NCBI RefSeq assembly: GCF_001894885.1
Contig: NZ_BCXB01000015.1
Coordinates: 62,001 to 126,000, forward strand
Source of the DNA: Rhodococcus marinonascens NBRC 14363
GTDB lineage: Bacteria > Actinomycetota > Actinomycetes > Mycobacteriales > Mycobacteriaceae
Direction: 5' to 3'
DNA: 64,000 nucleotides
In this document: positions 63,674 to 64,000 of the stretch, one piece after another
How the letters are laid out: each line of letters opens with the position of its first letter
How positions within the stretch are numbered: position 1 is the stretch's first letter
Position numbers and translations under genes: made by a program
Notes under the pieces: generated by a model
Told to the model about the DNA's origin: nothing
What the model saw: only the letters and a program-made list of their open reading frames with translations
Database searches by the model: none

Positions 63674-64000
63674 ATGCTGACCCAAGACCAGAACACATTG
63701 CTGGTGAGGACCGGACCCGATACGCCGATGGGCCGACTCTTTCGGCGGTACTGGATTCCCGCTCTCCTCGCCGAGGAATTGCCTGGTCCCGATTGCCCGC
63801 CGGTCCGCGTCAAGTTGCTCGGCGAGTCCCTCATCGCCTTCAAGGACACAACCGGCCGCATAGGATTGCTGGACGAATTCTGCTCTCACCGGACGGCTTC
63901 CTTGTACTTCGGCAGGAACGAGGACTGCGGTCTGCGCTGCGCCTATCACGGCTGGAAGTACGACGTCGACGGCAATTGTGTTGACATGCCGTCGGAGCCC
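63674..64000 (+). CDS. Rieske-type ring-hydroxylating oxygenase, large subunit (3' end outside window)
   Basis: The first 109 residues of a Rieske non-haem iron oxygenase are present. The [2Fe-2S] ligands appear as CSH in EFCSHRTASLYFGR and CAYH in LRCAYHGWKYD. The opening MLTQDQNTLLVRTGPDTPMG followed by RRYWIPALL resembles phthalate 4,5-dioxygenase and related single-component-terminal oxygenases. Product: presumably a hydroxylated aromatic carboxylate. ATG 63674 has GAAGGG upstream. It is divergent from the IclR gene and runs off the window. Confidence 0.88.
   Translation, partial: MLTQDQNTLLVRTGPDTPMGRLFRRYWIPALLAEELPGPDCPPVRVKLLGESLIAFKDTTGRIGLLDEFCSHRTASLYFGRNEDCGLRCAYHGWKYDVDGNCVDMPSEP

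Overview
The window is high-GC actinobacterial DNA, most likely from a Rhodococcus of the opacus/jostii type. Pointers are a wax ester synthase/diacylglycerol acyltransferase, an AlkB alkane hydroxylase, a DmbC-like haloalkane dehalogenase, many MFS pumps, IclR regulators, frequent GTG/TTG starts, and a gene order that follows in outline the Mycobacterium tuberculosis Rv0321-Rv0385 interval (dcd ... aspC, Rv0338c-like Fe-S protein ... dnaK-grpE-dnaJ-hspR ... flavohaemoprotein, clpB, pyrE). That core is interrupted by accessory insertions.

Layout. 0-2.6 kb: the 3' part of dcd, a membrane protein, and a DoxX/dehalogenase pair. 2.6-5.3 kb: an AT-richer island with a secreted ricin-type lectin gene and, just before it, a deleted and frameshifted copy of the same gene. 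5.6-13 kb: WS/DGAT, a glutamine amidotransferase, a DHA2 pump coupled to a GtrA protein, a sulfurtransferase, and an MHS transporter with its divergent IclR regulator. 13.9-17 kb: a GH65 phosphorylase with its beta-phosphoglucomutase-like partner. 17-25 kb: a repeat-rich lipoprotein, a small BRCT-like protein, TerC, a UPF0014 permease, a LMW phosphatase lacking its P-loop arginine, a secreted lipase and a broken Hsp70-like gene. 25-33 kb: an XRE regulator, an AspC/AlaA-type aminotransferase, an S9 peptidase, AlkB and the Fe-S oxidoreductase. 33.8-38 kb: two paralogous secreted proteins of unknown function facing two paralogous secreted S1 proteases. 38.4-41.6 kb: a deoR-galT-galK operon. 42-46.4 kb: the dnaK-grpE-dnaJ-hspR operon. 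46.5-49.5 kb: a dead IS200 remnant, a His/Tyr-rich secreted protein and a NarL/DesK-like two-component system. 49.7-54.5 kb: an acyl-CoA synthetase, two flavohaemoglobins and a globin-less reductase paralogue. 54.8-61 kb: clpB, two repeat-containing membrane proteins, an SDR and pyrE. 61-64 kb: an ACS-family MFS transporter, an IclR regulator and the start of a Rieske oxygenase, the edge of an aromatic-acid catabolic cluster.

Regulation can be read at several loci. HspR (45972-46379) has matching HAIR operators (TTGAGC-N7-ACTCAA) in front of dnaK and clpB, and GGAAC-N18-GTT promoters of SigH type accompany both. A recurrent palindrome, GTCCCCCGATYGGGGGAC and weaker relatives, occurs upstream of four otherwise unrelated loci, one of them the two-component system. 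A 16-bp word is repeated on both sides of the 63-kb IclR gene, and a 22-bp tandem repeat separates the 13-kb IclR gene from its transporter. No tRNA, rRNA, CRISPR array, prophage or replication origin was recognised.
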